This document shows, one piece after another, positions 56,344 through 64,000 of a stretch of 64,000 nt of DNA; position 1 is the first letter of the stretch, and each line of letters opens with the position of its first letter. Origin of the DNA: Streptomyces sp. NBC_01428 (lineage in GTDB: Bacteria; Actinomycetota; Actinomycetes; Streptomycetales; Streptomycetaceae); the NCBI RefSeq assembly GCF_036231965.1, contig NZ_CP109499.1, positions 5,146,001-5,210,000 on the forward strand. The letters are read 5' to 3'. The position numbers were made by a program, and so were the translations under genes. The notes beneath the pieces are model-generated. The model ran no database searches, was not told the DNA's origin, and saw nothing but the letters and a program-made list of their open reading frames with translations.

Positions 56344-57957
56344 CTACCCCTTGCTGACCGCGGCCAGGATCTCCGGCAGCCGGCGGGCCGTCCGGGGCGC
56401 CGCCAGACGCAGCCCCAGCAGGGTGATCAGGGCGCCGTAGAGGGCCCCCAGGGGCAGCAGCAGCCAGTTCCACCGGTCCCCGTCCGCGCTCACGTTCAGC
56501 CAGATCGTCAGGGCGATGACGGGAGCGGACAGCAGGGCGGCCGAGACCATCCCGCCGAAGATGGCGATCCAGGCGAGACCGGCCTGCCCGGGCGCCACGT
56601 TCTTGTAGCCCTCCTGCGGGATGGAGTACGGGAAACGGGCCGAGGACCAGGCCCCGGTCGCCAGCATCGCCCCGAGCAGCGCGAACGACAGGCCGAGTAC
56701 CTCCGGCAGCTGCCGCCAGGCGCCGAGCAGCGCGGTCGTCAGCACGCTCACCAGCGTCGCGTACGGCAGGGTGATCAGCAGCAGGGCCAGCGCCCGCCCG
56801 CGCAGTTCGACGTAGGCGTCCCGGGACGAGGAGATCGTCATCGCGACGATCCAGAACGCGGACGTGTCCTGCCCGAACTGGTTGTACATCTGGATCCCGA
56901 GCATGCCCGCCGCGAAGCACGCGAAGTAGGCCGAGCCGGTGCCCTGCAGGGCGTTGAACACCGGCACGATCAGCCCGATGGCCAGCGACGTCACCCAGGC
57001 CGCCTTGGTCTTCGGGTCGCGCCACACGTAGCGGAGGCTGCGTTCCATGACCGTGCCCGTGCGCCCGGCCGGCAGCAGCCGCCCGAGCCCCGAGGACCCC
57101 CGCTCCCGCGCGGCGGGCTCCGCGGCCTGGAGCGTCGACCCGTCCGGGGAGGTCATCAGCCGCGTCAGATGGCGGGACCACAGGGCCAGCAGCCCCGCCA
57201 GGGCGGCCCCGCACAGCGCCAGCTGCACGACCGCGCTCCCGTACGACCCCTCGCTCGCCGAGTCCACCGCGCCGATCGCCGAGGCGGGCGGCACCCAGCG
57301 CAGCACATCCGCCGCCGGATCGAGGGCCGACAGTCCGCCCGACGAACCGAGGCGCTGGGCGCCGAAGTTGACCAGCTGCGCCCCGACCGCGACGACCAGG
57401 CCGCTGAGCACCGCCAGGTCACGGCCCTTGCGGCTCGACAGCAGCCGGATGTTGGCCGCCGCGACCGCCCGTGCGAGGGCCACGCAGACCAGCAGGGCGA
57501 GGACGACCCCGACGACCGCCGTCACCCAGGCCGTGGCCCCGTGCGCGACCGAGATCACCGAACCGGTCAGCAGACACAGCGTGAACAGCGGTCCGACGCC
57601 GACCAGGGACGCGACCAGCAGCGCCCGGACCAGTGGCTGCGGGCGCAGCGGCAGCATCACCAGACGCGTCGGGTCGAGGGTCTCGTCGCCGCTGGGGAAG
57701 AACAGCGGCATCACGGCCCAGCCGAGCGCCAGCACCGCGACCAGCGGCAGCGAGACGGCGGCGGCGTGCGCGTTGCCGCGCAGCGCGATCAGGCCGAGCA
57801 GCTGGAGCGCCGCGACCAGCAGGGCGACGACGACGGAGACGATGTACGCGGCCCGCCGCCCCCCGGACTGGCGCAGCCCGTTGCGCAGCAGGGAGAGTTT
57901 CAGACGGACGACGACCGGGGTGATCGACGCGGCGGAGACGTCCGGGACGGTGGTCAT
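56344..57957 (-). CDS. ABC transporter permease
   Basis: 537-aa membrane protein with about 12 helices, forming an exporter with the adjacent ATPase. Segments include AAYIVSVVVALLVAALQLLGLI (one span), PTRLVMLPLRPQPLVRALL in a cytoplasmic loop, RSLRYVWRDPKTKAAWVTSL, and MYNQFGQDTSAFWIVAMT, recalled from actinobacterial ABC-2-type permeases of unknown cargo. ATG at 57957 overlaps the ATPase stop (ATGA). A much longer frame to 58755 only continues antiframe across the ATPase gene and is not a fusion. Ends 51 nt before the convergent hydrolase stop. Confidence 0.88.
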   Translation of the reverse strand: MTTVPDVSAASITPVVVRLKLSLLRNGLRQSGGRRAAYIVSVVVALLVAALQLLGLIALRGNAHAAAVSLPLVAVLALGWAVMPLFFPSGDETLDPTRLVMLPLRPQPLVRALLVASLVGVGPLFTLCLLTGSVISVAHGATAWVTAVVGVVLALLVCVALARAVAAANIRLLSSRKGRDLAVLSGLVVAVGAQLVNFGAQRLGSSGGLSALDPAADVLRWVPPASAIGAVDSASEGSYGSAVVQLALCGAALAGLLALWSRHLTRLMTSPDGSTLQAAEPAARERGSSGLGRLLPAGRTGTVMERSLRYVWRDPKTKAAWVTSLAIGLIVPVFNALQGTGSAYFACFAAGMLGIQMYNQFGQDTSAFWIVAMTISSSRDAYVELRGRALALLLITLPYATLVSVLTTALLGAWRQLPEVLGLSFALLGAMLATGAWSSARFPYSIPQEGYKNVAPGQAGLAWIAIFGGMVSAALLSAPVIALTIWLNVSADGDRWNWLLLPLGALYGALITLLGLRLAAPRTARRLPEILAAVSKG

Positions 57958-58751
57958 CGCGCGGCCCCGCCGCCCAGCCAGTCCAGATCGGTCACCGTGT
58001 CGCGGCCGTGGGCGCCGACCAGCTCCAGGAACGCCTGCTGGAGCGAGGGCGCGTCGCCGCGCACCTGCGCGAGAGGGCCGTGCGCGCGGATGCGGCCGGC
58101 GGCCATGACGGCGACCCAGTCGCACAGCGACTCGACGAGTTCCATCACATGGGAGGAGAAGACGACGGTCGCGCCGGAGGCGGTGTACCGCTCCAGGACA
58201 CCGCGGATGGTCTGCGCGGACACCGGGTCGACGCCCTCGAACGGCTCGTCCAGGAAGAGGACTTCGGGGTTGTGCAGCAGGGCGCAGGCCAGACCGATCT
58301 TCTTGCGCATGCCGGTCGAGTAGTCGACGACGAGTTTGTGCTGGGCGCCCGCCAGGTCGAGGACGTCGAGGAGCTGCCCCGCGCGCTTGTCGACCTCGGC
58401 GCCCGGCAGTCCCCGCAACCGGCCGGTGTACGCGAGGAGTTCGCGTCCGGAGAGCCGCTCGAAGAGCCGCAGCCCCTCCGGCAGCACACCGATCCGCGCC
58501 TTCACCGCCACCGGGTCGCGCCACACGTCGTGCCCGACGACCTCGACGACGCCCTGATCGGGCCGCAGCAGCCCCGTCACCATCGACAGGGTGGTCGTCT
58601 TGCCCGCCCCGTTCGGCCCGACGAGCCCGATGAACTGTCCGGCGGGCAGGTCCAGATCGATGCCGGCGACGGCGATCTGCTCCCCGAACCGCTTCCAGAG
58701 CCCGCGCACCCGCACGGCGGGCACCCCGTCGTCCTTCGCTCCCTCGCTCAT
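57954..58751 (-). CDS. ABC transporter ATP-binding protein
   Basis: 265 aa. Walker A GPNGAGKTTTL, Q-loop region VLPEGLRLFERL, signature YSTGMRKKIGLA (a variant of LSGGQ), Walker B VLFLDEPFEGVDP, and the switch His in FSSHVME. Type of exporter ATPase seen with ABC-2 permeases (drug, peptide or lipid export). First gene of the two-gene unit, ATG at 58751. Cargo unknown. Confidence 0.93.
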   Translation of the reverse strand: MSEGAKDDGVPAVRVRGLWKRFGEQIAVAGIDLDLPAGQFIGLVGPNGAGKTTTLSMVTGLLRPDQGVVEVVGHDVWRDPVAVKARIGVLPEGLRLFERLSGRELLAYTGRLRGLPGAEVDKRAGQLLDVLDLAGAQHKLVVDYSTGMRKKIGLACALLHNPEVLFLDEPFEGVDPVSAQTIRGVLERYTASGATVVFSSHVMELVESLCDWVAVMAAGRIRAHGPLAQVRGDAPSLQQAFLELVGAHGRDTVTDLDWLGGGAAR

Positions 58752-58884
58752 ACACGCACCCTAGGGCCCATCCGCCCCAACGGGGACTACGAGAGGCGGG
58801 CAGCCCGGCCGCTCGGGAGAGACGGCGTGCCGAAGTCGCCGGAACGTTCGTCCCGGCGTCCCGGACGCTGCCGCTTCGCCGGGC

Positions 58885-59538
58885 CTACCGGTCCCGGCCG
58901 CAGGCGTAGGCGAGGGGGGAGATCAGCTCCTCCGCGTCGGGCAGCCACCGGTTCGCCGGCGTCGGACGGCACGCCCACTGCACGGCGCCCCGCGAACCGA
59001 AGCGGGTGGGCGGCGCCGCCACGTACGCGCCCTCGCCGAGCGCGACCAGGTCCAGGGAGGCGGGCGGCCAGCCCAGCCGGCGGACGAGGTCGGGGACCTT
59101 CGCCGTGGCACCGGGAAGGACGAAGAAGTGCATCCGCCGGTCCGGGGTGCACGTCACGGGCCCGAGGGTGAGCTCCATCCGCTCCATCCGGGCGAGCGCC
59201 AGGAACCCGGCCGACTCCGGCACGTCGATCGCGTCGAACGTACGCCCCGTGGGCAGCAGGATCGACGCCGTCGGCTGCTTCGACCACAGCCGCCGCGCCA
59301 CGGTCGCGCTGCCCGTCGCCTGGGTCGCCCAGTCGTCGCGCGCCGGATGCGCCCCCGGCACGGCACAGGTCGGCTCGCCGCAGGAGCAGCGCTGCACCCC
59401 GTCGACTGCTTCCAGCCAAGTGCCGGGGAACACGTCCCAGTGGCGCTCCTCGGCATAGCGCACGGCGGTTTCCTGCAGCGACTCGCCACGCTGCTGGGGG
59501 ATCTGCGCGGTCTCGGTGCCTGCGATGGTCTCTTCCAC
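58885..59538 (-). CDS. Bifunctional primase/polymerase N-terminal-like protein
   Basis: 217 aa. The pattern is that of the prim-pol N-terminal domain found alone in Streptomyces: ETAVRYAEERHWDVFPGTW, CSCGEPTCAVPGAHPARDDW with a Cys/His cluster, PTASILLPTGRTFDAIDVPE for the acidic catalytic region, and GAYVAAPPTRFGSRGAVQW, shown by YVAAPPTRFGSRG. Only one clear acidic motif (DAIDVPE) is evident, so polymerase activity is uncertain. GTG at 59538 has GGGGAG 11 nt upstream; a GTG 8 codons earlier is possible. Divergent from the TPR regulator gene. Confidence 0.8.
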   Translation of the reverse strand: MEETIAGTETAQIPQQRGESLQETAVRYAEERHWDVFPGTWLEAVDGVQRCSCGEPTCAVPGAHPARDDWATQATGSATVARRLWSKQPTASILLPTGRTFDAIDVPESAGFLALARMERMELTLGPVTCTPDRRMHFFVLPGATAKVPDLVRRLGWPPASLDLVALGEGAYVAAPPTRFGSRGAVQWACRPTPANRWLPDAEELISPLAYACGRDR

Positions 59539-59844
59539 GTGGAACTCAACTCCCCGGCCCACCTCGGGTTACGGGGGACACGCGCGCGAGGGCGGGGCAT
59601 CGATTCCCCGCCCGGGGCGCATGGATGCACGTGCGGGGGCGCGCGGGAGGAACGGCAGCCGGGAGTGGGTAACCAGGGGTGGGGTTCGGGCAACCGTCCT
59701 TACCCCGGCAATCCTCACATGTCCCGCATCTTCGGCATGTCCGCGGGGCATTGATCTTCCCGGCCGACTTCTTTCGGTGGGTGGGCCGGCGAAGACACGT
59801 CAACTCGGTGCGTGGGCAGGCACCGCAGCCACAGGGGGTACGCC
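59539..59844. promoter_or_regulatory. Divergent region upstream of the TPR regulator
   Basis: 306 bp without a gene. Contains an 8-bp inverted repeat GGGCGGGG (59590-59597) / CCCCGCCC (59606-59613), and a pair of CATGTCC direct repeats 18 bp apart (59718-59724 and 59736-59742) about 105 nt before the regulator start. Confidence 0.45.
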
Positions 59845-61230
59845 ATGGCCGCAAGGCCGCTCATCGCCAGGCAGCCGAACGAACGGCTCCAGGCGCTCAT
59901 CCAGGAGGCGGGCTGCTCGAACGCCGGGCTGGCCCGCCGCGTCAACATGTGCGGTGCCGAACACGGGCTCGACCTGCGGTACGACAAGACGTCGGTGGCG
60001 CGCTGGCTGCGCGGCCAGCAGCCGCGGGGGCGGGCTCCGGCGATCATCGCCGAGGCCCTGGGACGCAAACTCGGCCGGACGGTCACGATCGACGAGATCG
60101 GCATGGCCAACGGCAAGAACCTGGCGTCCGGCGTCGGCCTCCAGTTCTCGCCGACCGTGCTGGGCGCCATCGAGCAGGTCTGCGAGCTGTGGCGCAGCGA
60201 CGTCGGGCGGCGCGACTTCCTGTCCGGGTCGTCCGTCGCCGCCTCCGCGCTCGTCGAGCCGAGCCGCGACTGGCTGATCTCCGGTCCGGACGCGCAGGTC
60301 GCGCGCTCGGCGGGCCCGCGCGTCGGGCACTCCGACGTGGCGGCGGTCCGCGCGATGACCCAGGCGCTCGTCGAACTCGACCACCAGTACGGCAGCGGAC
60401 ACGTGCGCCCGGTCGTCGTGCACTACCTGAACAGCGTCGTCTCCGGGCTGCTGGCCGGCTCCTACCGTGAGGCGGTCGGCCGCGAACTGTTCGCAGCCGT
60501 GTCCCGGTTGACCGAACTCGCCGGCTACATGGCGGTCGACACCGGCCAACCCGGTCTCGCCCAGCGGTACTACATCCAGGCGCTGCGGCTCGCGCAGGCC
60601 GCCGGCGACCGCGGCTACGGCGGTTACGTGCTGGCCGCGTCCATGAGCCACCTGGCCGCCCAGCTCGGCAACCCGCGGGAGATCGCGCAGTTGGCGCGCG
60701 CGGCCCAGGAGGGTGCGCGCGGTCGGGTGACGCCGCGCGCCGAGGCGATGTTCCTCGCCGCCGAGGCGCGCGGGCACGCGCTGATGGGCGACGCGCGGGC
60801 CGCGCAGTCGGCGTCCGGACGGGCCGTCACCGCGCTGGAGGGCGCCGACGCGGCCTCCGGGGACGACCCGACGTGGATCGCGCACTTCGACGAGGCCTAC
60901 CTGGCCGACGAGTTGGCCCACTGCCACCGCGACCTCGGGCAGGCCGAGGCCGCCGCGCGGTGCGCCGAGCAGTCCCTCGCCGGGCACCCCGAGTCGCGAG
61001 CCCGCCGCCGCGCCATCGGCTACGTCCTGCTGGCCTCGGCACAGGTCCAGCAGCGCGAGATCGAGCAGGCCTGCACCACCGGACTGCGGGCCGTCGAACT
61101 CCTCGGCACCCTCCGCTCCAACCGCGGCGCCGAGTACCTGGACGACCTCCAGCAGCGCCTGGAGCCGTTCCGGGACGAGGCGGTGGTGCGGGAGTTCGGG
61201 GCGCGCATGGAGTTGCAGTCGGCGGCCTGA
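59845..61230 (+). CDS. Regulator with N-terminal HTH-like region and TPR-like repeats
   Basis: 461 aa. The N-terminal 90 residues (LQALIQEAGCSNAGLARRVN, then KTSVARWLRGQQPRG) look like an XRE-type helix-turn-helix. The RRDFLSGSSVAASALV segment follows, then helical TPR-like repeats (LELAGYMAVDTGQPGLAQRYYIQALRLAQAAGDRGY, shown by GQPGLAQRYYIQALRLA) to the C-terminus. This architecture is common among Streptomyces transcriptional regulators that sense small molecules or proteins, including those affecting antibiotic production. ATG at 59845 after AGGGGG. Target genes unknown; a hairpin terminates it at 61297-61321. Confidence 0.82.
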   Translation: MAARPLIARQPNERLQALIQEAGCSNAGLARRVNMCGAEHGLDLRYDKTSVARWLRGQQPRGRAPAIIAEALGRKLGRTVTIDEIGMANGKNLASGVGLQFSPTVLGAIEQVCELWRSDVGRRDFLSGSSVAASALVEPSRDWLISGPDAQVARSAGPRVGHSDVAAVRAMTQALVELDHQYGSGHVRPVVVHYLNSVVSGLLAGSYREAVGRELFAAVSRLTELAGYMAVDTGQPGLAQRYYIQALRLAQAAGDRGYGGYVLAASMSHLAAQLGNPREIAQLARAAQEGARGRVTPRAEAMFLAAEARGHALMGDARAAQSASGRAVTALEGADAASGDDPTWIAHFDEAYLADELAHCHRDLGQAEAAARCAEQSLAGHPESRARRRAIGYVLLASAQVQQREIEQACTTGLRAVELLGTLRSNRGAEYLDDLQQRLEPFRDEAVVREFGARMELQSAA

Positions 61231-61296
61231 ACGGACGCGTGGGGCGCGTGGGTTGAGTGGTGCGCCCCGAAGGGCGGGTGCCGCGCGGGACGGGGT

Positions 61297-61321
61297 GGGG
61301 GCGCACGGCGTGTGCGCCCCC
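61297..61321 (+). terminator. Stem-loop after the TPR regulator
   Basis: GGGGGCGCAC (61297-61306), GGCGT loop, GTGCGCCCCC (61312-61321), a perfect 10-bp stem 66 nt after the stop. Confidence 0.75.
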
Positions 61322-61598
61322 GGTCCGGTGCGCCGGTGCCGCCCCCGTGCGGTGCGGTGTGCGTCACGCCGCCTGCCGTGCGGGGCCCGCCGGTGAACTT
61401 TCGGCCGGTGTCCGCGTGAACACCGGGAGAACGCGGGCGCCGTGGGGGAACGGGGTGAGATACAGCGCATTCGGGGGCGGTTTCGTTACCCGTGTCACAG
61501 GGTGCCCGGGTCGCGTCCGGTGCTGCGTGGCACCGGCCTGTTGGGACCCGGTAGCGTGAGCCGACGATTCCGAAGGTCCCCCATTCGTAGGAGTCCCG
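61322..61598 (+). promoter_or_regulatory. Upstream region of the Pro/Gly-rich membrane protein gene
   Basis: Contains the dyad CCGGTGT (61405-61411) / ACACCGG (61420-61426) and AT-richer TTTCGTTACCCGTGTCACAG (about 61482-61501). Together with 61231-61321 it forms a 368-bp gene-free stretch with no other recognisable element. Confidence 0.35.
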
Positions 61599-63311
61599 GT
61601 GACGCAGAGTGGACAGGGCGAGGAGCCCTCGGCGCGGCCCGCGCGCGAAGGCATCGTGCTGCCCTCGGACGGTGGCGAACCGCTGCTGCCGGGCACCACG
61701 GGTGACCGTGCCGTCCCGGCGGGCGGCCAGGCCTGGGGCCGCCCGTGGGGCCCCGACCAGCCGGCCGGCCCGCCCCCGCAGTCCGGCGACGGCTGGGGAG
61801 CGCAGGGCCAGGGCGGCCAGACCTGGGCGGCCCCCGAGCAGTCCGGCTCCGCACCCTCCGCCCAGGAGTGGGGCACCGCCACGCAGGCGGGCTCCCACGG
61901 AGCGCAGGGCTGGCAGCAGCCGTCCGGCGCGGGCCCGCTGCCGCCCGAGGGCGCGCAGTCCTCGTACGGCGGGCAGGACGGCTACGGCCACGGCACGCAC
62001 GGTGCGCACGGCGCCGGGGCGACCGGGGGCTACGACGCGTACGACGGGTACGGCGCCGCGGACGGGCAGCAGGGCTCGCACGCCCGGCACGGCCGGTCCG
62101 ACGCGCAGCCCGCGCCGCTGCCGCCGGCCGCGGACGAGGGTGCCACCCAGTACATTCCGTACATACCGGCCGGGCCGGGTGGTGACGAGGGGGCGACCCA
62201 GTTCATCCCGCCCGTCCCCGCGGCGCCGGACGAGGGCGCCACGCAGTACATACCGCCCGTCGGACCGGGCGCGCTGCCGCCCGAGGTCCAGGGCGCCGAC
62301 GCGACGCGCTACCTCGGACGCACTCCGCAGGACGGCTCCGGCTCGCTGCCCCCGGCAGGAGGCTCCGACGCCGATCCCACCCAGTTCATGGCTCCCGTGC
62401 CGGCCCAGCCCGCCGACTCCTACGGGGTGCGCCAGGGCGCACCCGAGGAGCGGCAGCCCCCCGCGGAGTTCGACAACCTCTTCCGCAGCGAACCGGACGC
62501 GCCCCCCTCGACGCAGCAGCTGCCGCGCTTCGACCCCGCGGCGCCGGCCCCGCACGGCGCGCACGACCCGTACGGCACCCCTTCCGCTCCGGACGCGCCC
62601 GGCGCGTACGCCCCAGCCGGCCGGGCGGCCGCCCGTCGTGGCGGCCCCTCGGACCACGACGGCCAGGGCGGCGGTGGCAGGAGCCGTTCGCGTGTCCCGC
62701 TGATCGCCGCGGTCGGCATCGGCATCGTGGTCCTCGGGATCGGCGCGGGCGCCCTGCTCAGCGGCGGCGGGGACGACGACGCGAAGGGCGACACCGGCAA
62801 GACGGTGTCCGCGACCGCGCCGGCGTCGGAGGGGTCCTCGGCCCCGGCCGCCGACCCGGTGAAGGCGCAGGCGGTCGAGCTCGACAAGCTCCTCGCCGAC
62901 AGCACCAGCAGCCGCGACTCCGTGATCAAGGCCGTCGGCGACGTGAAGGCGTGCCGGAACCTCGACCAGGCCGCGGGCAGTCTGCGCGACGCCGCCAAGC
63001 AGCGCGGCGAGCTGGTCACCCGGCTCTCCGGCCTCACCGTCGACAAGCTCCCGGACCACGCCGGACTGACCGCCGCGCTCACCAGCGGCTGGAAGGCCTC
63101 CGCGTCGGCCGACAACCACTACGCGGCCTGGGCCGACCAGGCCAAGGGCCGCAAGGGCTGCCACAAGAACCAGGCCCGCACCACCGGGCAGACCCTGGCG
63201 GGCAACCAGGCCAGCGGCACGGCCTCCGCCCAGAAGGAGAAGGCCGCGCGGCTCTGGAACTCCATCGCCTCGAAGTACGGGCTGACCCAGCGCACCCGCA
63301 CCCAGCTCTGA
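61599..63311 (+). CDS. Pro/Gly-rich single-span membrane protein with DEGATQ repeats
   Basis: 570 aa. Residues 1-365 are a low-complexity cytoplasmic region rich in Gly, Pro, Ala and Gln, with at least three copies of DEGATQ(Y/F)IP (residues about 180-225) and related DATRYLG and DPTQFM motifs. A basic segment (GRSRSRVPLIAA) leads into a single helix (VGIGIVVLGIGAGALL). The extracellular part (about 190 aa) has two cysteines (VKACRNLD, KGCHKNQ) and helical sequence. Similar Thr-containing repeats occur in Streptomyces membrane proteins annotated as hypothetical, sometimes kinase substrates. GTG at 61599 after AGGAG. Function unknown. Confidence 0.8.
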   Translation: MTQSGQGEEPSARPAREGIVLPSDGGEPLLPGTTGDRAVPAGGQAWGRPWGPDQPAGPPPQSGDGWGAQGQGGQTWAAPEQSGSAPSAQEWGTATQAGSHGAQGWQQPSGAGPLPPEGAQSSYGGQDGYGHGTHGAHGAGATGGYDAYDGYGAADGQQGSHARHGRSDAQPAPLPPAADEGATQYIPYIPAGPGGDEGATQFIPPVPAAPDEGATQYIPPVGPGALPPEVQGADATRYLGRTPQDGSGSLPPAGGSDADPTQFMAPVPAQPADSYGVRQGAPEERQPPAEFDNLFRSEPDAPPSTQQLPRFDPAAPAPHGAHDPYGTPSAPDAPGAYAPAGRAAARRGGPSDHDGQGGGGRSRSRVPLIAAVGIGIVVLGIGAGALLSGGGDDDAKGDTGKTVSATAPASEGSSAPAADPVKAQAVELDKLLADSTSSRDSVIKAVGDVKACRNLDQAAGSLRDAAKQRGELVTRLSGLTVDKLPDHAGLTAALTSGWKASASADNHYAAWADQAKGRKGCHKNQARTTGQTLAGNQASGTASAQKEKAARLWNSIASKYGLTQRTRTQL

Positions 63312-63360
63312 CGGCCCGCACCCAGCTCTGACGGCCCGCACCCGGTGCCGACGGCCCGCG
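63301..63360 (+). repeat. 20-bp tandem repeat spanning the stop codon
   Basis: CCCAGCTCTGACGGCCCGCA at 63301-63320 is repeated exactly at 63321-63340 and degenerately at 63341-63360. The TGA of the membrane-protein gene is inside the first copy and a second in-register TGA lies in copy two. Confidence 0.88.
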
Positions 63361-63404
63361 CCCCGCTCCGGCGGGACCCGCGGGACCGGGCCCCGTGACC
63401 GAGA

Positions 63405-63447
63405 CGCCGGCCCGGCCCCCCGTTCGTTCGGAGGGGCCGGGCCGGCG
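63405..63447. terminator. Bidirectional terminator
   Basis: Perfect 15-bp stem CGCCGGCCCGGCCCC (63405-63419) / GGGGCCGGGCCGGCG (63433-63447) with a 13-nt loop, between two convergent genes. Confidence 0.85.
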
Positions 63448-63472
63448 TTCGTCGTGACGGGACCGCTGGTTC

Positions 63473-64000
63473 CTACTCGGCGCTCTCCAGCGTCTTCGAC
63501 ATGTTCACGAACCCGCGGCGTGCGGGTGTCAGCCGGCCGTCGCGGACGACCTGGAAGGTGACGTCCCCGTTGACCAGGCGCGGAAAGTCGATGGCGCCGA
63601 TCAGGTCCTCGAAGCGCCAGCGCAGCGTCGGCGTGAGGCCGCCGGTGTTCACCTTGAGGCCGTTGTCGAGCGTCCGCCGGATGGCCAGCGGGGTGATCTC
63701 GCCCGAACCGAGCGACTCGATCGCCTTCCTCAGCACGGTGTAGGCGATCCAGGTGGTCTGCACGCCGACGTCGGCCGGGTCGATCCGGTTGTCGCCGAAC
63801 GCCTGCTCCTTGATCACCGAGCGCATCTCGTTCCAGCGCGCGTCGTCGGCGGCCGGGTACCAGCCGGTGACGTACGAACCCTCGTACGGCCCCGACCTGC
63901 CGCCGGCGGCGTCGATCCGCGACTGGTCGACGCTGCCGAGGACCGTGCCGGTGCGGACCTTCGGGTACTTCGTGCTGTCCCGCCGGAAGGAGTCCATGAA
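63473..64000 (-). CDS. ABC transporter substrate-binding protein, C-terminal part
   Basis: The frame is open to the right edge, so the N-terminus with any lipobox is outside. The visible 175 aa look like the C-terminal lobe of a type I periplasmic-binding protein: GPYEGSYVTGWYPAADD, WNEMRSVIKEQAFGDNRIDP, VGVQTTWIAYTVLRKAIESLG, shown by QTTWIAYTVLRKAIES, and TLDNGLKVNTGGLTPTLRW. This layout is that of branched-chain amino acid/amide-type binding proteins. Ends with a strong terminator. Ligand unknown. Confidence 0.75.
   Translation of the reverse strand, partial: FMDSFRRDSTKYPKVRTGTVLGSVDQSRIDAAGGRSGPYEGSYVTGWYPAADDARWNEMRSVIKEQAFGDNRIDPADVGVQTTWIAYTVLRKAIESLGSGEITPLAIRRTLDNGLKVNTGGLTPTLRWRFEDLIGAIDFPRLVNGDVTFQVVRDGRLTPARRGFVNMSKTLESAE

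Noticed and set aside
56344..58755. Apparent 803-codon fusion of permease and another protein
   Set aside because: The upstream part is out of frame with the ABC ATPase gene, which has all motifs; ATGA overlap shows two separate genes.
61020..63341. 773-codon minus-strand ORF opposite the Pro/Gly-rich membrane protein gene
   Set aside because: No motif; composition artefact.

Overview
The window is chromosomal DNA from a high-GC actinomycete, almost certainly a Streptomyces. GC is near 72%, third positions are strongly G/C, GTG and TTG starts and 4-nt GTGA/ATGA stop/start overlaps are common, and a conservon (cvnABCD plus P450s) is present. From memory (not searched), the order cold-shock gene, mqnD, mqnB ... 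serC ... acyl-CoA carboxylase operon, pdxH, citA ... SIS protein, dmdR1 matches the S. coelicolor SCO4325-SCO4395 core segment, with accessory DNA at the left edge.

Layout. (1) 1-2.0 kb: lower-GC edge of an integrated element, with the 3' part of a large serine integrase and a decayed resolvase remnant. (2) 2.0-16.6 kb: cold-shock protein, futalosine-pathway menaquinone genes mqnB/mqnD behind a lipoprotein, an MFS protein, a DUF3027 protein, a sacsin-like GHKL ATPase, a secreted protein, a CtpE-like P-type ATPase and an NCS2 purine permease. (3) 16.5-24.6 kb: RHH protein, MarR regulator with MFS exporter, thpR, a 28-residue membrane peptide, an aldo/keto reductase divergent from an NTF2-like protein, an SGNH hydrolase, a membrane-anchored beta-propeller and serC. 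(4) 24.8-30.7 kb, minus strand: a translationally coupled conservon cvnA-cvnB-cvnC-cvnD-P450 followed by a second P450. The first P450 lacks the ExxR motif. (5) 30.9-36.5 kb: FAD/Fe-S oxidoreductase, FemAB-type transferase and EamA exporter, all extremely C-rich on the coding strand. (6) 36.8-47.0 kb: an eight-gene catabolic operon (DinB-like protein, AtuA/DUF1446 protein, carboxyltransferase, biotin carboxylase, acyl-CoA dehydrogenase, CoA ligase, enoyl-CoA hydratase, TetR), with a palindromic operator over the -35 of its promoter. (7) 47.2-50.7 kb: pdxH with an internal duplication, citA, and a 2OG/Fe(II) oxygenase preceded by a short leader peptide of the HVD-R-S-C type. (8) 51-64 kb: PAS protein, SIS-domain protein, iron regulator dmdR1 with an upstream DasR-like box, a hydrolase carrying a TTA (bldA) codon, an ABC exporter pair, a primase-like protein, a TPR regulator, a Pro/Gly-rich membrane protein and the end of a solute-binding protein.

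How the genes fit together. mqnB/mqnD feed menaquinone synthesis. The 36.8-47.0 kb operon looks like a complete activation, dehydrogenation, carboxylation and hydration route for a branched or terpenoid-like acid under its own TetR control, but without a lyase. The conservon is a membrane-associated G-protein-like signalling module coupled to P450s. The dmdR1 neighbourhood appears to join amino-sugar (DasR) and iron control. No rRNA, tRNA or CRISPR was seen. The strongest leads for new biology are the leader peptide/oxygenase unit, the ExxR-less P450 in the conservon, the AtuA-type operon, the composition switch and hairpin inside the AtuA gene, and the TTA codon beside dmdR1.
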